Source: Argyresthia goedartella (Eukaryota; Arthropoda; Insecta; Lepidoptera; Argyresthiidae). From it: a DNA stretch of 64,000 nt. The stretch covers positions 26,899,356-26,963,355 of the forward strand of contig OX463815.1 in the NCBI GenBank assembly GCA_949825045.1, in the 5' to 3' direction. Under the pieces are notes generated by a model. It saw nothing but the letters and a program-made list of their open reading frames with translations. It ran no database searches and had not been told where the DNA came from. The translations under genes and the position numbers were made by a program. This document shows, one piece after another, positions 1 to 11,249 of the stretch (the first letter of the stretch is position 1; each line of letters opens with the position of its first letter).

Positions 1-460
1 CAGTAATGAAGACATTTGATTGATTGATCTCGCGCTGCTCTACGGGGAGCGGCACGCGCCGAACAAATCCTTTTTGGATGATTTGCTTAAAAATTATATA
101 TTAAAATAGGTACGTTAATATGTACACATGAAAGCACAATCACTTAAAGCAAAAAAAGGCGTTTGCTATGTACCTATATATGTAAATATCTAGAGTACTA
201 AAGACATTTGATTTGATTAATTCTCTCCATCAATACAAAGCAAGCGCATTGATAGTTTGCTAAATATTGTGATCACTTCAGACCTTGTTATAAGCATTTG
301 CATATTTAGCCCCTTTTCAGCTGTAGTTGCATATTTTAGCAAAAAAAAAAACATGCATATTTCGCTTGATCTCCATCCACATTGATGCTTCATCAACGGG
401 GCGAGTGAAATTTTGCACGGTACAATACGTCCAAACACGGCACCCAAATTGAAATTCTGC

Positions 461-568
461 TCAGCCACATCAGTAGACGTAGAACGGTCCTTTTCCTTTT
501 ACAGAAATGTATCAAGCGATCATAGACACAATTTGACTTTAGAACATTTGGGAATAGTACATTACTTC
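461..568 (+). pseudogene. hAT transposase C-terminal (dimerisation) fragment
   Basis: The translation includes VDVERSFSFYRNVSSDHRHN followed by a short Leu/Glu segment. This matches the layout of the hAT-family C-terminal dimerisation region, with its E-R-x-F-S core and D-R-R-N-like helix. Only about 36 residues resemble the family; no catalytic region, zinc finger or start is attached. I read it as a relic inside repeat DNA. The call rests on one short motif, so it is moderate. Confidence 0.5.
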
Positions 569-1414
569 AGAGGGAAGAAAGTGACAGTTCCATACCGAGA
601 TTATGGCATTTGCGCCACGAGCTTGCGAGGGGCGCAAACCATTTGAGGTATGGAATTGTACTTTATCCTGAGGTATGTATAGTCCTTTTTATTACACCTA
701 CGAGGAAAATTATAGACATAAATGCATCCATATTTTACAAAAAACACAAAGATAAATGCTAAATCAATCGAAGTTTTTGCGAAAATGCGCGGGCTTTTCC
801 TTTTTTTTTTGCCCGTTTCTGGAGTAGGCTAAGATCATAAGGTCATGCAGCCACTTCTTCCGTGATTCCGCGCGTTTTATATACAAAAATAATTTCGTTT
901 TTAGTTTTCTGTATGCACCAAGGAGGTTGGTAACTGGTAAAAAAAAACTGTATGTGGCCAGTAACAATTTACTTGAAATTTAATTAGTAGACAGTTAAAG
1001 TCTCTTTGCAGTATGACTGCTCACAAATAAAAAAAAAAAAACCGGGTATGTAATGGAATTTCATACATACTTCCCACCCTTGGGTCGGAAGAATTTTCAT
1101 ACAAACTTCCATACCTTGGGATGAAAGGATTTGAAGGGCGGGATAAAGGCGTTTCTTCCCTCTAATTGGTATAATTAGTTTGTATTTTCAGAGCAGGTGT
1201 GATAAAAAGATCTTTTTATCACACCTGCATGGATGGATATGGATGCATTTATGTCTATAATTTTCCTCGTAGGTGTAATAAAAAGCACTATACATACCTC
1301 AGGATAAAGTACAGTTCCATACCTCAAATGGTTTGCGCCCCTCGCAAGCTCGTGGCGCAAATGCCATAATCTCGGTGTGGAACTGTCACTTTCATCCCTC
1401 TGAAGTAATGTACT
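555..1414. repeat. large inverted repeat (about 178-bp arms)
   Basis: Bases 555-733 are repeated in reverse complement at 1237-1414 with few differences, around a spacer of about 500 bp. The arms carry no recognisable gene. The structure resembles a foldback element or two head-to-head copies of one repeat. The spacer includes a perfect 36-bp palindrome beside the right arm. Confidence 0.8.
1193..1228. repeat. perfect 36-bp palindrome, no spacer
   Basis: The two 18-nt arms meet at AGATCT with no spacer. The left arm begins GCAGGTGTGA and the right arm ends TCACACCTGC. It lies in non-coding DNA beside the right arm of the larger inverted repeat. Confidence 0.9.
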
Positions 1415-1560
1415 ATAGTTGTATAATATTTTTAAAGGTAAATTGTGAATTTCATTGTTAAATAGGTATATATTGTACTTGCTATTTTCGCAAAGACGAT
1501 TGTTATCGTTGAGAAATAACAGCCTTTTAAATTAAAATACATTTAAAAATATGTCTTCTT

Positions 1561-1970
1561 AGGGTTCCGTACCCGAAGGGTTCCAAACGGGACCCTATTA
1601 CTAAGACTCCGCTGTCCGTCCGTCCGTCCGTCTGTCACCAGGCTGTATCTCAAGAACCTAGCTAGCTAGAGAGTTGAAATTTTCACAGATTATGTATTTA
1701 TGTTGCCGCTATAACAACAAATACTAAAAAACAGGATAAAAGAAATATTTAAGGGGGCTCCCATACAACAATTCTTTAAATACCACATACAAACTTATGG
1801 ATGCACCTGGTTACGTACATGGAGTGTGAAAGTAACCGCACCAATAACTTTGTAAACAATATTTTGCTGTGTAAAATCCAAACTATTCACTCCACACCAT
1901 ATCGCTTCCATTGAACGGTGGTACGGAACCCTTCGTGCGCGATTTAGACTCGCACTTGACCGTTTTTTTT
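1561..1970 (-). repeat. GGGTTCCGTA-type dispersed lepidopteran repeat
   Basis: One end reads AGGGTTCCGTACCC and continues into (GTCC)n with CTGTC. The other end reads GTACGGAACCCTTCG, then a CGCACTTGACCG tail and poly-T. The same layout occurs at 35663-36050, 54404-54985 and 62357-62862, in both orientations. It is a short non-coding dispersed repeat; I cannot assign its transposon class from the sequence. Confidence 0.75.
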
Positions 1971-2153
1971 TTATTATTTCCTGCTGCATATTTTGGCCAT
2001 TTTCATGGTTTTTAGTGAATATTTTAGCTATTTTTCTTGCATATTTGCATGTATATTTTGGGCTTTTTATGTTGCATATAATCTGGTCTTTAGCTGATCA
2101 CCTTGTGACCCCATAATATTTTTGTAACAATAAAAATAAATTATTATTTTCAG

Positions 2154-4470
2154 TTTTGCTAATGAGGAAGGATATGTATTCCCATATCCTAAAGAATGTG
2201 CGGATATACTGGATACATTTGCACGATATGCTGCTGACTTCACTGGATGCTCAATCCAGTATGCAAGGCCAATAAGACTGTGTGAGAAATGCATTGATCA
2301 ATATGTTCGATTCTATAGAAAGTTTGCAGAACTATTGACTACTGAAGTCAACGGTACCACATGTCGATCTGTGTTCATATCAAGAGACAGATTGGATGCT
2401 GTACTGGAGTATCATAATAATATTATGGAGTTGTGGGAGAAAGGAAACTGTAATTGTAAGTTGCTCTTTTTTTCTTACTTACTAAAACCATACATGAATC
2501 TGAAATGTTACCCTGAGTCTATAAATCAGGTATTTTAACATATTGTCCATCAATGTATTATATTTTACTGGTTGATTCATTGCCCAAAAAATCTTGGACT
2601 GGCAACATGTTAACCCATGGGCATAAGAATGCGTATTTTTAATTGGTATTGGACTTTACTATCAAGAAAAAAGGTTGAAAATTTGTTGGTCATATTGTGT
2701 AAAGAGCCTTAACCTCTCAACGACCCACGCCATCGTAAGGTTCCGTATTCCCGTTTTATAGGTTTTCAATTTTATAACTATGGCATGAGGTTCCAAATCG
2801 CGATGTCTCAAAATTTCCATGGTCATTCTGAGGCTAAAAAGGGTTAAAGCTGACTGGGTTTCTTTACTTATATATAATAGTTACTGCCATACAGGATGTT
2901 TGGTGCATCTTTTGCCAAATTAAAATGGCCGATAGAAGGGGTCATTTGCTATCTCCTAGGTCCACAAAAAAAAGTTTTGGCCCAACGGTTTTTTCATTAT
3001 ATTAACTTTTTTGAAAAATCCTCGAGAATTACTACTTTTAACTTTGAATAAATAAAAGGTTATTACTAAAACCTGCAATTATTTACTGTTATTGGTTGTG
3101 TAATGTTGTACGATTCTTTTTTAGTCAAAAATACTGGAAATTACCATCTAGTTTTTGAATGCCATAAAAACCATTATTAAGTTCATTAATTTGCCAACTT
3201 TGTGTATCGGGCGGGAGGGCGATACTCGTATCGCTGATTTAGAGAAGTTTTTAGGCGGACTGGGCTGTTAAGGTTAGGCTTAGCCCAGCAGTAGGAGACA
3301 ACCCGGAAAAAAAACTGTAATTGGCGCGTTTTTCAAACATTTGTTTTTTTCGTGTGTGTTTTTAATTCTTTGTTTTTTCTTGTTGGTAAGCGCCGCGAAC
3401 CTTTTAATGATCTTATATAACTTTTTTATTCATTCAAGTTTAAAGGAGTAATTCTGGAGGATTTTTCAAAAAAGTTAAAAATAATAAAATAAAAAAATAA
3501 GACCAGGCGGTATGGGCTTAAGCTCTTAGCCTTTTCCATAAAGGAAAAAACATTACAAAAAATAAATAAAAAAAAAACATCCGTTGGGCCAAAACTTGTT
3601 TTTGTGGACCTAGGAGATAGCAAATGACCCCTTCTATCCGCTATTTTAATTTGGCAAACGATGTATCTTTAAAATTTAGTGTTTTTATTACTTCATATTT
3701 AACAATCACACTTATATAGAATTATAGCTATATCCAATACTTAATTAATTTCAGCCTGTTTCAATTGGTCTGGCCCAGAGCCAGTTCTATCAAACAGCAC
3801 AAAGAAATTCAACAAAATGTTCAACACAACTATGGATTGCATACTATTGAATTACAACCTGAACAGCTCCAATGTCTGCGAGAAATGTATGCAGAACTAT
3901 TTGGAATTGGATAAGTTCTACCAAACACTCAGTACAGACTCTATCGGAGTTGATGACATATGCATGGACATAGTTGATTCGGTATGATTTTATATCTGAG
4001 ATATTAATAGACCACTTCTAGACAATGTTTAAATGGCTGAGTTATTAGTGTGAGGCGAGAAGCAACATCTGTGCCTATTTGTAATTAATAACTTGATCGT
4101 AATATTTTGTTTTTGGTCCTTTAGATGAATGCCACAAGATCTGTATGGAGCAAAACATTTAACTGTTGTAAACTAAGGAAAACACCAGAAATGGTATTTC
4201 TAGTTTCTGCAGCAGTTATATCATTTTTACCATTGTTGTTCTACCTAGCTGTGAGATATTTAGGCCCGATCAAAGATTTGCCTAATGTTTTAAGACGTGA
4301 GTATTTTTTCAGATAATATCGATACCACCACCAACCTGTAGTTCATATTAGAACATTGATTTTGCCCGTGTGTGTTGGTGGATACCAAAACTCGTTCCTT
4401 CTATGATTTAAAATTTCTCTTTACAGAATCAAGATTCAAGCAGAAGTTTATGAGAAGAAGTGTAGACTGA
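2154..4470 (+). CDS. OSTM1: osteopetrosis-associated transmembrane protein 1 (OSTM1-like), 5' partial
   Basis: Visible coding exons are 2154-2455, 3755-3981, 4125-4296 and 4427-4470, all with GT-AG borders and phases that join cleanly, giving 247 residues up to TGA. The ectodomain has repeated paired cysteines (CEKCIDQY, CEKCMQNY, CNWS-like glycosylation sites), then a C-terminal membrane segment (about 20 hydrophobic residues starting MVFLVSAAV) and a short basic cytosolic tail. This is the layout of OSTM1, known as the beta subunit of the lysosomal Cl-/H+ exchanger ClC-7, needed for its stability. The signal-peptide exon is not seen, so the gene is partial. A polyadenylation signal AATAAA lies at about 4646. 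The intron between the first two visible exons contains transposon debris. Confidence 0.88.
2709..2846. mobile_element. short TTAA-flanked MITE-like repeat
   Basis: The segment starts TTAACCTCTCAACGACCC and ends GGGTTAA within an OSTM1 intron. A related sequence at about 36480-36608 ends GGGTCGGTGAGAGGTTAA and shares the internal ATGCCTCAAAATT-type motif. TTAA flanks suggest a piggyBac-mobilised miniature element; that class call is inference. Confidence 0.5.
2905..3664. repeat. foldback repeat in an OSTM1 intron
   Basis: Bases 2905-2988 recur in reverse complement at 3581-3664 with about 90% identity. A second matching pair lies inside it, near 3003-3050 and 3427-3475. The two halves are separated by a poly-A/T-rich interior. 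No coding sequence is visible. This is a fossil foldback or palindromic element carried within the intron. Confidence 0.75.
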
Positions 4471-4645
4471 TTGGAATCGGAAATGTTTATTATTCAACAC
4501 AAGTTCTAGATATTAAGATAAGTGTTTACATAAATATGAACTAGTAACCTGCAATCCAAAATTATTTTTTGTATGTAACGACAAGTGATTAGAACATATA
4601 TAATTTTGTAGAGAAAGCCATCGAGATAACCTGAGTACTCTAATC

Positions 4646-4651
4646 AATAAA
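4646..4651 (+). promoter_or_regulatory. polyadenylation signal of the OSTM1-like gene
   Basis: AATAAA lies about 175 bp after the stop codon. It is about 50 bp before the stop of the convergent MEAF6 gene, so the two transcripts' 3' ends probably overlap or nearly meet. Confidence 0.6.
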
Positions 4652-4700
4652 ATTGTATAGAAAGTTGTTTTTCGGTTTCCATAATTTATTATAACAGTGC

Positions 4701-7700
4701 TTATCTGTGTCGTGCCTTTTTATTGTTGCTCTTCTTGACACTGCCACTGTTGTTAGACAGTTTGTGCTTCAGAGAATTGGGCGTAGTGTCACCTTTAGCC
4801 AATAGTCCAAGAGCAATGTCCTTCTCCTTGGGTGTTCCGGGTCTACTGTCCAATCCCACAGATGTCAGTAATTTGCTGTCACTATGTTGGCTCTTAAGCA
4901 TCCCTGAGGAGGCGGCTATTCTCTGTGTCACACTTTGTTTGGTCAGTGAGTGGTTTATGGTCTTGTCAATGTTGCCATTCGTGTGCTGCTTGCCTGCTGG
5001 CTTAGAGGCAATACTTTCGGATGAGCCATGGATTGTAGTGTGGTTCAAGCCGCCAATATTCAAGCTGGTGCTTATTTGAGTGTCTGAGGAGTCTTCATTG
5101 GTCTGCGAATCTGTCTCACTGTTCCTTTCATCTTAAAAGAGAGGAAACTTACTTAGAACAGACAGAAGATGTACATATCATTTACATAGTATAATTTACA
5201 TTGATCTGATTACATCACAACTAAAGAGTTCAAAAGGCAATAAGTAGGCATTTTAAGAAATGATGTGAAGTAATAAACTTACTTTTAGCTTCAGCTGGGT
5301 CGACTAGTCCGCTAACAGCCTGAAACATTTAATAATAACTTATTAATAAAAAGAGATTCGGCCAGAATTTGATGTTAGACGGGCATTTCTCCAGAAATTA
5401 GGCAACTTAGTCTCAGGGTTATTATCCCATAAAAATACAAATTATGGTATATTTAATTGTTACTTTCAAAATATATTTACCCACCTACCTGTGCTCAGTG
5501 AAATTTGCCTTAGCTTTATTACACCAAAATCTTATGGACATATACTGCTATAACTGCATGAATTAATCAAATCATTTCAATATCTGAGCAATATTAGATG
5601 AATATGAATTGGGCCTGCCTATGCTTATTATATCATTAAGTTTGTAACACAAAAAAGTTAGGTATTTGAAATGTGTCTCCACATTTTCTGAACAGCTCCC
5701 CTGGCTATATTTAAAATGTAGGTACTATGTTGGTCTCTGGCTTAAAATGTTGCCGCTACAACGACAACGCAAGTAAAAATTAATTTCTACAATTACTACA
5801 AATTAGAAACAAAAGCATCCTGGAGCCTGCGTCATACTTACCCAGATGACCGTGGTCAGTCCCTGGGCAAGAAAGATTTTAATTTCTTTCAGTGCATTTA
5901 ATTTATATCTAAGATAATTTATATTGTTAATACTTATAGATAAATATTCCTCGCTTACAGATCAATAGGATAAAGTAATTAAAAATATTTATACCATCCA
6001 ATTAACAGTCCCCTGATTTTCGCATAAAATGGGGCCTCAAAAATCATCACCTTAACATCAGTTTCAACACTAAATGATGGGTAATTAATTATAAGACATT
6101 TAAAATATCTGCAATAATTGTGATTTTAATTGAAATTCATAACAATTCCATTTTGAGCTACAATGAAGTACTTTATTAAAATATTACAAAAACACATTTT
6201 ATTTTAGCCTAAGTTATGGTGTATATTACTTTTTCCGCCAATCACATGACAATGATAATAAATCGTCTTCATTGTAGTAGAAAAAATATATTTATTCAAT
6301 GTTATTTATTTGAAAAACTCAATATTTTCAATAAAAAAACATGATTTTTTGGTTGATCTACTTTTTATTGTTACCCGACTAGATATGTATTCAAACAATT
6401 AGTTTATTTTCGGTTAATAGTAAAAAAACATGAGAAGGGGTTTGAACTTTTTTGTATGGAAGTTGGCTTATCGAACTGCCATTTTTTTTTTCGAAATCGC
6501 GGCGCACCAGTAAACTGGTATGTATGGGTAGAGGACACATAGACGAGCAAAAAATATCAAGTAATACAGTACCCCAATGTAAGTAAGCTAGATATTTGTA
6601 GGTAAAGGTCGACAATAAGTAAAAATAGACTTATTATGTGTCTAAAGACGTCAGATTGTAATCATTCCCAGGTTGATTATTAATCATTCCCAGGTTGATT
6701 ATTATTATTACTGTTTATTTTTCAATAAATAAATAATACAATAATTCATACAATTCATTTCATAATGCTGCAGAATGAAAGACTAGCCAAGCCAACATGC
6801 AATTTAATAGATAAATAATTAATTAAGTAGTCATTTTCTCCTGCTCTTCATAGTATGTAATGTACCTATTCTCTTCCATTAAACAATAATAATAATAATA
6901 ATCAACTTTGAAGGATTATTTGGATACAATCTAATGCAGTATATTTTTAATGACTGTTGTTGTACTCCTATGTCCAACTTTACCTACAAATATCACTGTG
7001 AAGTGACACTTATTTGGGGTACCATGTTACTTGACATATTTTGTTTGTCTGTGTCCTCTACCCATTCATAACACTTCCGTAATGCGGCGTGATTTGGCAG
7101 AAAAATCAAAAAGTGCAGCGGGTTGATATGCCAGATTGGTTCTATCCCCTTTCAAAGGAAAGTCGCCCAGTAGGTTGGTTTTTTTAAATTACTTACAGCC
7201 ATAGAAGTGATAGAGGATTTCGAGAACAATCGCTCAGCTTCCTTGAACTTTCTATTCCGTTTATCAGCTTTTGAGTTTGTACTCTTGTTGGTAGTGAGGT
7301 ATCGGTCCCAGCCACGTATGATGTTGCCATATAGTTGCGTATCTTCCAAGTAAGATCCTTCAAAGGCATAGATTTGCCTTTCTAAATTGGCTAAGGTTTC
7401 CTGTGAAATGTAACAGATAAAGTTTGGATCAGTGTTAATAAGGGGGCAGAATCTGCTGAGAATGTGTCCTGGATTCACTAATAGTCATATTCATTCCTTC
7501 GCTATCACAAGTTGTAATGGGTTGCGTTTTGATCAAGGACACCTAAATTTAATTACTAGAGTTATTTAGGAGGATAGTTGACTATATTCTTGAACCTTTT
7601 TTCCTAGTCTTAATTGTCGGAAACTTGTTTTGGATTTATAATACCTAAAACAAAATATTATTTTGTATGCCTGAAATGGAACACAATTTTTACTCTTTCC

Positions 7701-8021
7701 GATACATATTTCATGATAGATGTCAAAAACATATTGTAAAGTTGGGGTCCGTTAGTCCGAGGAGGGGGCGAGGTCCCCTCGCCCCCTCCTCTCCCCTAAA
7801 TTCAGGTGTCCGTGATTGATCAAAACCTTTACCGTTGTAATCCCTACGGGGGCTGGTAAGAGGAAATTCCATTTGAACTTGGGCCACCACTTACAATCTC
7901 TTCATGAATTGTCTATATTAGATCATCACAGTAGGATACTTACAGCAACTTCTGCTTTTCTTTTAACGAGCTCAGCCAGCTCAGCCCTCGTGTCCGCTAT
8001 AGACGATGGCTTCGAAGTCAT
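4701..8021 (-). CDS. MEAF6: chromatin modification-related protein MEAF6 (Eaf6 family)
   Basis: Coding exons on the minus strand are 8021-7944, 7400-7197, 5319-5283 (a 37-nt small exon) and 5131-4701. They give 249 residues. All introns are GT-AG and phases fit. The N-terminal part has the family coiled coil ([32 protein letters not shown]) and the conserved [12 protein letters not shown] block, then a basic [17 protein letters not shown] segment. Eaf6/MEAF6 is a small shared subunit of NuA4/TIP60 and HBO1/MOZ-type histone acetyltransferase complexes. The C-terminal 155 residues are Ser/Thr/Lys-rich, low complexity and basic at the end ([11 protein letters not shown]), longer than in mammals. 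The start ATG at 8021 is the only one that opens the family N-terminus. Confidence 0.93.
6495..7102. repeat. foldback repeat in MEAF6 intron 2
   Basis: The segment at about 6495-6620 recurs inverted at about 6972-7102; shared landmarks are GTGTCCTCTACCCAT, TACCTACAAATATC and GGGGTAC. Between the arms is a 22-bp unit (AATCATTCCCAGGTTGATTATT-like) in two tandem copies at 6660-6703. No gene is visible. Confidence 0.7.
7759..7791. repeat. GC-rich hairpin, 15-bp arms and 3-nt loop
   Basis: The arms GAGGAGGGGGCGAGG and CCTCGCCCCCTCCTC are perfect complements around loop TCC. It sits in MEAF6 intron 1, where surrounding DNA is AT-rich, so its composition stands out. Confidence 0.85.
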
Positions 8022-8783
8022 GTTGTGTTTCGTGTGAGCATTGGAAGCTTCGTTGTCGCTTTGTGGTGACACAACCATGACTGTGGTGGTATTTATCTTC
8101 CAGTTTATGCGTCCATACTTTCTATAATCGGAAAGGAAAATAAAATGGAATTGTTCTCCGCGAAATATATAGAAAACAAAATTTAAAACCACACAACTCA
8201 ACACAAACACAATTTATCACGCAAACGCGTATGCACAGAACACAATTACTCCAAGGAGCGTCTAAGTATCACAATTATTTAATAATTTATCGAGCACGCA
8301 ACGCAATACAATACGGTCTACATATTAGTAATCTGTGAATACGGTACGTACGTCTTGGATAGCAAGACTAATAATGTACTCTGTGGTCTTGCTTTTGTTT
8401 TAGTCTTGTGTCGGTCATGTACGAAGAACGAATAGGAAACGTTACTGTTCAATGAACGAAAAGAAACGTTTCCTTACGCTAATCGGACATTCGGTCTATT
8501 AGGACTATTAGGACATCGCTCCGAGAGAGCGGGGCGGCGCGGCGGGCGGGAGGCATTGAGCCATGCCGACTCGCTCTCGCACACACAGACACGGCATTGA
8601 CATCTTGACTAGAATGACAGTCCTAAGCCTGTTTAAGTATGAAGGGAAATCAAATATTATTTAACTTTTTATTTCTGCTATGCAAACATACATAGAATTG
8701 TATAAATATGTTAATATTATCAGAGCATAATATTCCTCAAGTTTCTGCTCTGCACGAAAAGAAAGCTTAACCTAATAGCTCCA

Positions 8784-8936
8784 TTTTTTATTCGATCCTA
8801 CGTCATAAATAGTACTAATAAAGCTGTTAGATCTTACTGGTACACTGACTGAAATGTCCTAGTACGGAGCGCTCTCTGATGAGATGACCGAGCAGGCATA
8901 TTTTTTTATTCATAAGATCCAACGTCCTAATAGTAC
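8784..8936. repeat. left part of a tandem ~120-bp repeat interrupted by the Bel/Pao insertion
   Basis: The block with AGTACTAATA, CTGACTGAAATGT, TAGTACGGAGCGCTCTCT and GACCGAGCAGGCA at 8811-8898 recurs in the same direction at 26727-26811. The preceding TTTTTATTC..TCCTACGTC spacer also recurs at about 8908-8936. Removing the retrotransposon puts the two units in tandem. Confidence 0.75.
8932..8936. repeat. 5-bp target-site duplication AGTAC (left)
   Basis: AGTAC directly precedes the left LTR and AGTAC directly follows the right LTR at 26727-26731. A 5-bp duplication is usual for Bel/Pao integrases. Confidence 0.85.
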
Positions 8937-9129
8937 TGTAGGATCTCTTGGTAGACACTACAGCTTTTGTTGATATATTGATGATGATTGTTTAGTAAAA
9001 CGGCCGATTTACGTAAATTGATTTAATTGCGCTAATGCACACGAGCGCACTCCACCTTGTTGTATCGTGACACTGACTTGTTAGGTAAATTGGCAGAGTG
9101 TGCACATTGTGCGATTGCTAAATCGTACA
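8937..9129 (-). repeat. 3' LTR of the Bel/Pao element
   Basis: A 193-bp direct repeat of 26534-26726. The only difference I find is AATGCACAC here against AATACACAC there. Ends are TG...CA. It lies downstream of env in the element's reading direction. Confidence 0.92.
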
Positions 9130-9222
9130 TATTCCCGAGGGAGAAAATAAACAAAATAAATGATACATGAATTGTTACATAGCATGTTAAAACTAAAAAT
9201 AAGTACTTAAATAAACTAAAAA

Positions 9223-9774
9223 TCACACACAGTCTTCACTGAACATAATGTCACTGAACTTTCGTAATACGGGACTGGTGGATTTATTTGATGTACTGAC
9301 TTCCCTTGCGTTCTTGCTCTGATATCCAAGTGGGGGCGCTATTGCCTGTCTGGACTTGGGCGCAGTAGTTGCGTTTCTATCTATCTGTGACTCGCTGCTT
9401 TCCGGGTTTCGGTTGTTTGGTTTGCTTTTTTGTCTTATATGTCGGATCATCATGATTACTCCTGCGATCATTATCACACACACTACTGCATAGATCATGA
9501 CATAATGGTGGACGTCATGATAGGTTACATTTTCTGGTAATGATTCTTGTTCTTTCAAATATCCAATCTTATCTTGTATAGCTGCGGTTTCTTGTAAAAT
9601 ATCTAACTCCGTCTTATTTGATATTTCTATTATTGGGATGGTCAGATTGATGATGTGGTTGATTGGAGATATAGTGGGTGTATACAGACTCGGTGACAGT
9701 CGGACCTCGCTTGTATGAGGTTTGTGATAGACTTGGGTAACTCGAGAGTAAGATATATGTAATATGACACACAT
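9223..9774 (-). pseudogene. env-like gene, C-terminal piece with membrane anchor
   Basis: This open frame ends just before the 3' LTR. It has a short ectodomain stretch, one strong transmembrane segment of about 20 residues rich in Val, Ile and Met, then a basic and Ser-rich cytosolic tail of about 80 residues ending at TGA. In layout it matches the anchor and tail of baculovirus F-type envelope proteins carried by some insect Bel/Pao and errantivirus elements. The start codon given by the frame is not the true gene start; the gene's other parts lie to the right and are separated from it by non-env DNA. Confidence 0.75.
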
Positions 9775-10812
9775 ATCGCTTGACGTCCATTATATCATAA
9801 TTACATCCCAGCGATATGAATCATATCTCACTCCCCAAACAAATCTCGCTCTCTCTGCCCAGGCTACACTAAACACAGTTGTGTGAGAACAAACCAACAA
9901 AACCAGACGTCTTCCAGTTTTAAAATGTCACTATTAGGCAAACAGCAACCTTATCACCTTAACATTTGGTCTACATTTGGTCCACATCTTGTTGGCAAAT
10001 ACACAATTGACCAAACCAACCACACGTATTTCAGTCTTAAATGTCACTTTTAGGCGAATAGCAACCTTATCACCTTAATCCTTGGTCCAAATTTGAGCCG
10101 GATATCTAGTAGTAGCAATAGCGAAGGCGAACACACACTAACCGCACCGAACGGATCGACGGCGCCGAAGGAATCTACCACGCTGCTCTCGGGCGTTGCT
10201 CTGTCGCACTCGCACGCCACGCATGACCGGATAAGCATGGATAGGTGTGCGTTCATCTGTACACCAGAGCGAGATTCGCGGAAACGAACACGTGGGTTTT
10301 TTCGGCTATCATCGGTTGGATTAAGATGAGCGAGAAAGAGTATGTGTTTGTCATACTATAATAGGCATAATGTTTCCAAAAGTTTGCTTATTGATTTGAA
10401 TCTTATCGCATTGCAATAAGCTCGAAAAGCAATAAAAATCTATGGGATATAACGTTCATAATAATGTGTGAAGAAGCTATGGAGGCCTCAGTTCGCTGCC
10501 AAGGCAAAAGTGATCAAAGGATCGAAGCGGGCAATAAAAAGCGGTCTCTAGGTAAGTTGGTTAAGGCATAGTTCAAATGGTGAAATTAAAATGCAACTGT
10601 TGCAATTCGTTTGTTATATATTTTGTATTGAGTAGGTTATTTTTCGAGACTCTTCTAACTCATCAACTCATTAAACAAATATAAGAGCCTTGTGAGATAA
10701 AAGAGTAAGAAAAAATAAGTGGGAGTTGGAGCATTATGAGAAGCCATAGATTTGAATGAGTGAGATATAATAGAGATTAATGTGTCACCGAATCAATAGA
10801 TATGAGATATGA
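9775..10812. other. about 1 kb of non-env DNA inside the env region
   Basis: No env similarity or supported gene is visible between the two env pieces. The stretch holds a direct repeat of about 85 bp (about 9903-9988 and 10022-10106, shared AGCAACCTTATCACCTTAA and TTGGTC), and CG-rich clusters near 10140-10220. It is probably a separate insertion. I could not define terminal repeats or a target duplication. Confidence 0.5.
9903..10106. repeat. two direct copies of an ~85-bp repeat
   Basis: Copies at about 9903-9988 and 10022-10106 share AGCAACCTTATCACCTTAA exactly and are similar throughout, 119 bp apart start to start. Confidence 0.75.
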
Positions 10813-11249
10813 TTACTCCTGATAAAGACACACTTTGGGCAAGTCTAGATAAATGGTAAAGGTGTCAGTCTTGATTAGACAACCATGACCTATATTTATT
10901 AACCCAGTACTTGTCAGCTTGTGAGTGGTAACCTTATCCGCGCACATTGCGCGAACTTGGCATTTCTCGCAACAAAAGTAAACATACGTGTTCATAGCGT
11001 AGCTGTCTTGCCATTTATTTTTACATTGACTGATTGTTGTTTTGCATTCTTGTTTCTCCAACTCGCACAAATTTTTGTCATCTTTTTTTTCTGATACTCT
11101 GGTTTTTTACTATAACAATAGTATGTTTCCAAGTGCGAGACGCAACTTCGGACATCTAACTCGCTCATTGGTATACTCCATTTCATGTACCATGGCCCGA
11201 TGCACTTGAGACTGTCATTAGGCGTTAACAATAGGATTAGTGATAACAA
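10813..11249 (-). pseudogene. env-like gene, cysteine-rich ectodomain piece (frameshifted)
   Basis: Two overlapping minus-strand frames (11249-10992 and 11070-10813) together contain a run of about ten cysteines and a C-x-K-C pair, typical of the membrane-proximal ectodomain of F-type envelope proteins. The change of frame near 11000-11070 shows at least one indel. It lies between the membrane-anchor piece to the left and the helical ectodomain piece to the right. It is not a functional gene. Confidence 0.6.

Larger units (their letters stand above)
1..2153. other. repeat-rich DNA upstream of, or in an intron of, the OSTM1-like gene
   Basis: No host exon is visible here. The stretch ends at a polypyrimidine tract and CAG acceptor directly before the first recognisable OSTM1 exon, so at least its right end is intronic. 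It holds a hAT transposase scrap, a large inverted repeat, a perfect palindrome and a GGGTTCCGTA-type repeat, each listed separately. AT-rich motifs such as GCATATTTT recur near 300-400 and 1985-2090 and may belong to the subterminal part of a hAT element. Confidence 0.5.
8022..8936 (-). promoter_or_regulatory. MEAF6 5' flank / presumed promoter region
   Basis: This lies directly upstream of the MEAF6 start codon and holds no other gene. A GC-rich patch with CGGGGCGGCGCGGCGGGCGG at about 8529-8550 is the strongest CpG-rich stretch near the gene. The distal part (about 8784-8936) is a tandem-repeat unit that continues beyond the inserted retrotransposon. No TATA box could be assigned. Promoter function is inferred from position only. 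Confidence 0.45.

Noticed and set aside
4723..5079. Long plus-strand frame of 118 codons
   Set aside because: It is antisense to the last MEAF6 exon, whose frame and splice sites fit the family.
10093..10329. Open frame of 78 codons (+) in the non-env insert
   Set aside because: Ser/Thr/Arg-rich translation with no domain, no splice partners and an opposite-strand frame of similar length. It is best explained by CG-rich sequence.
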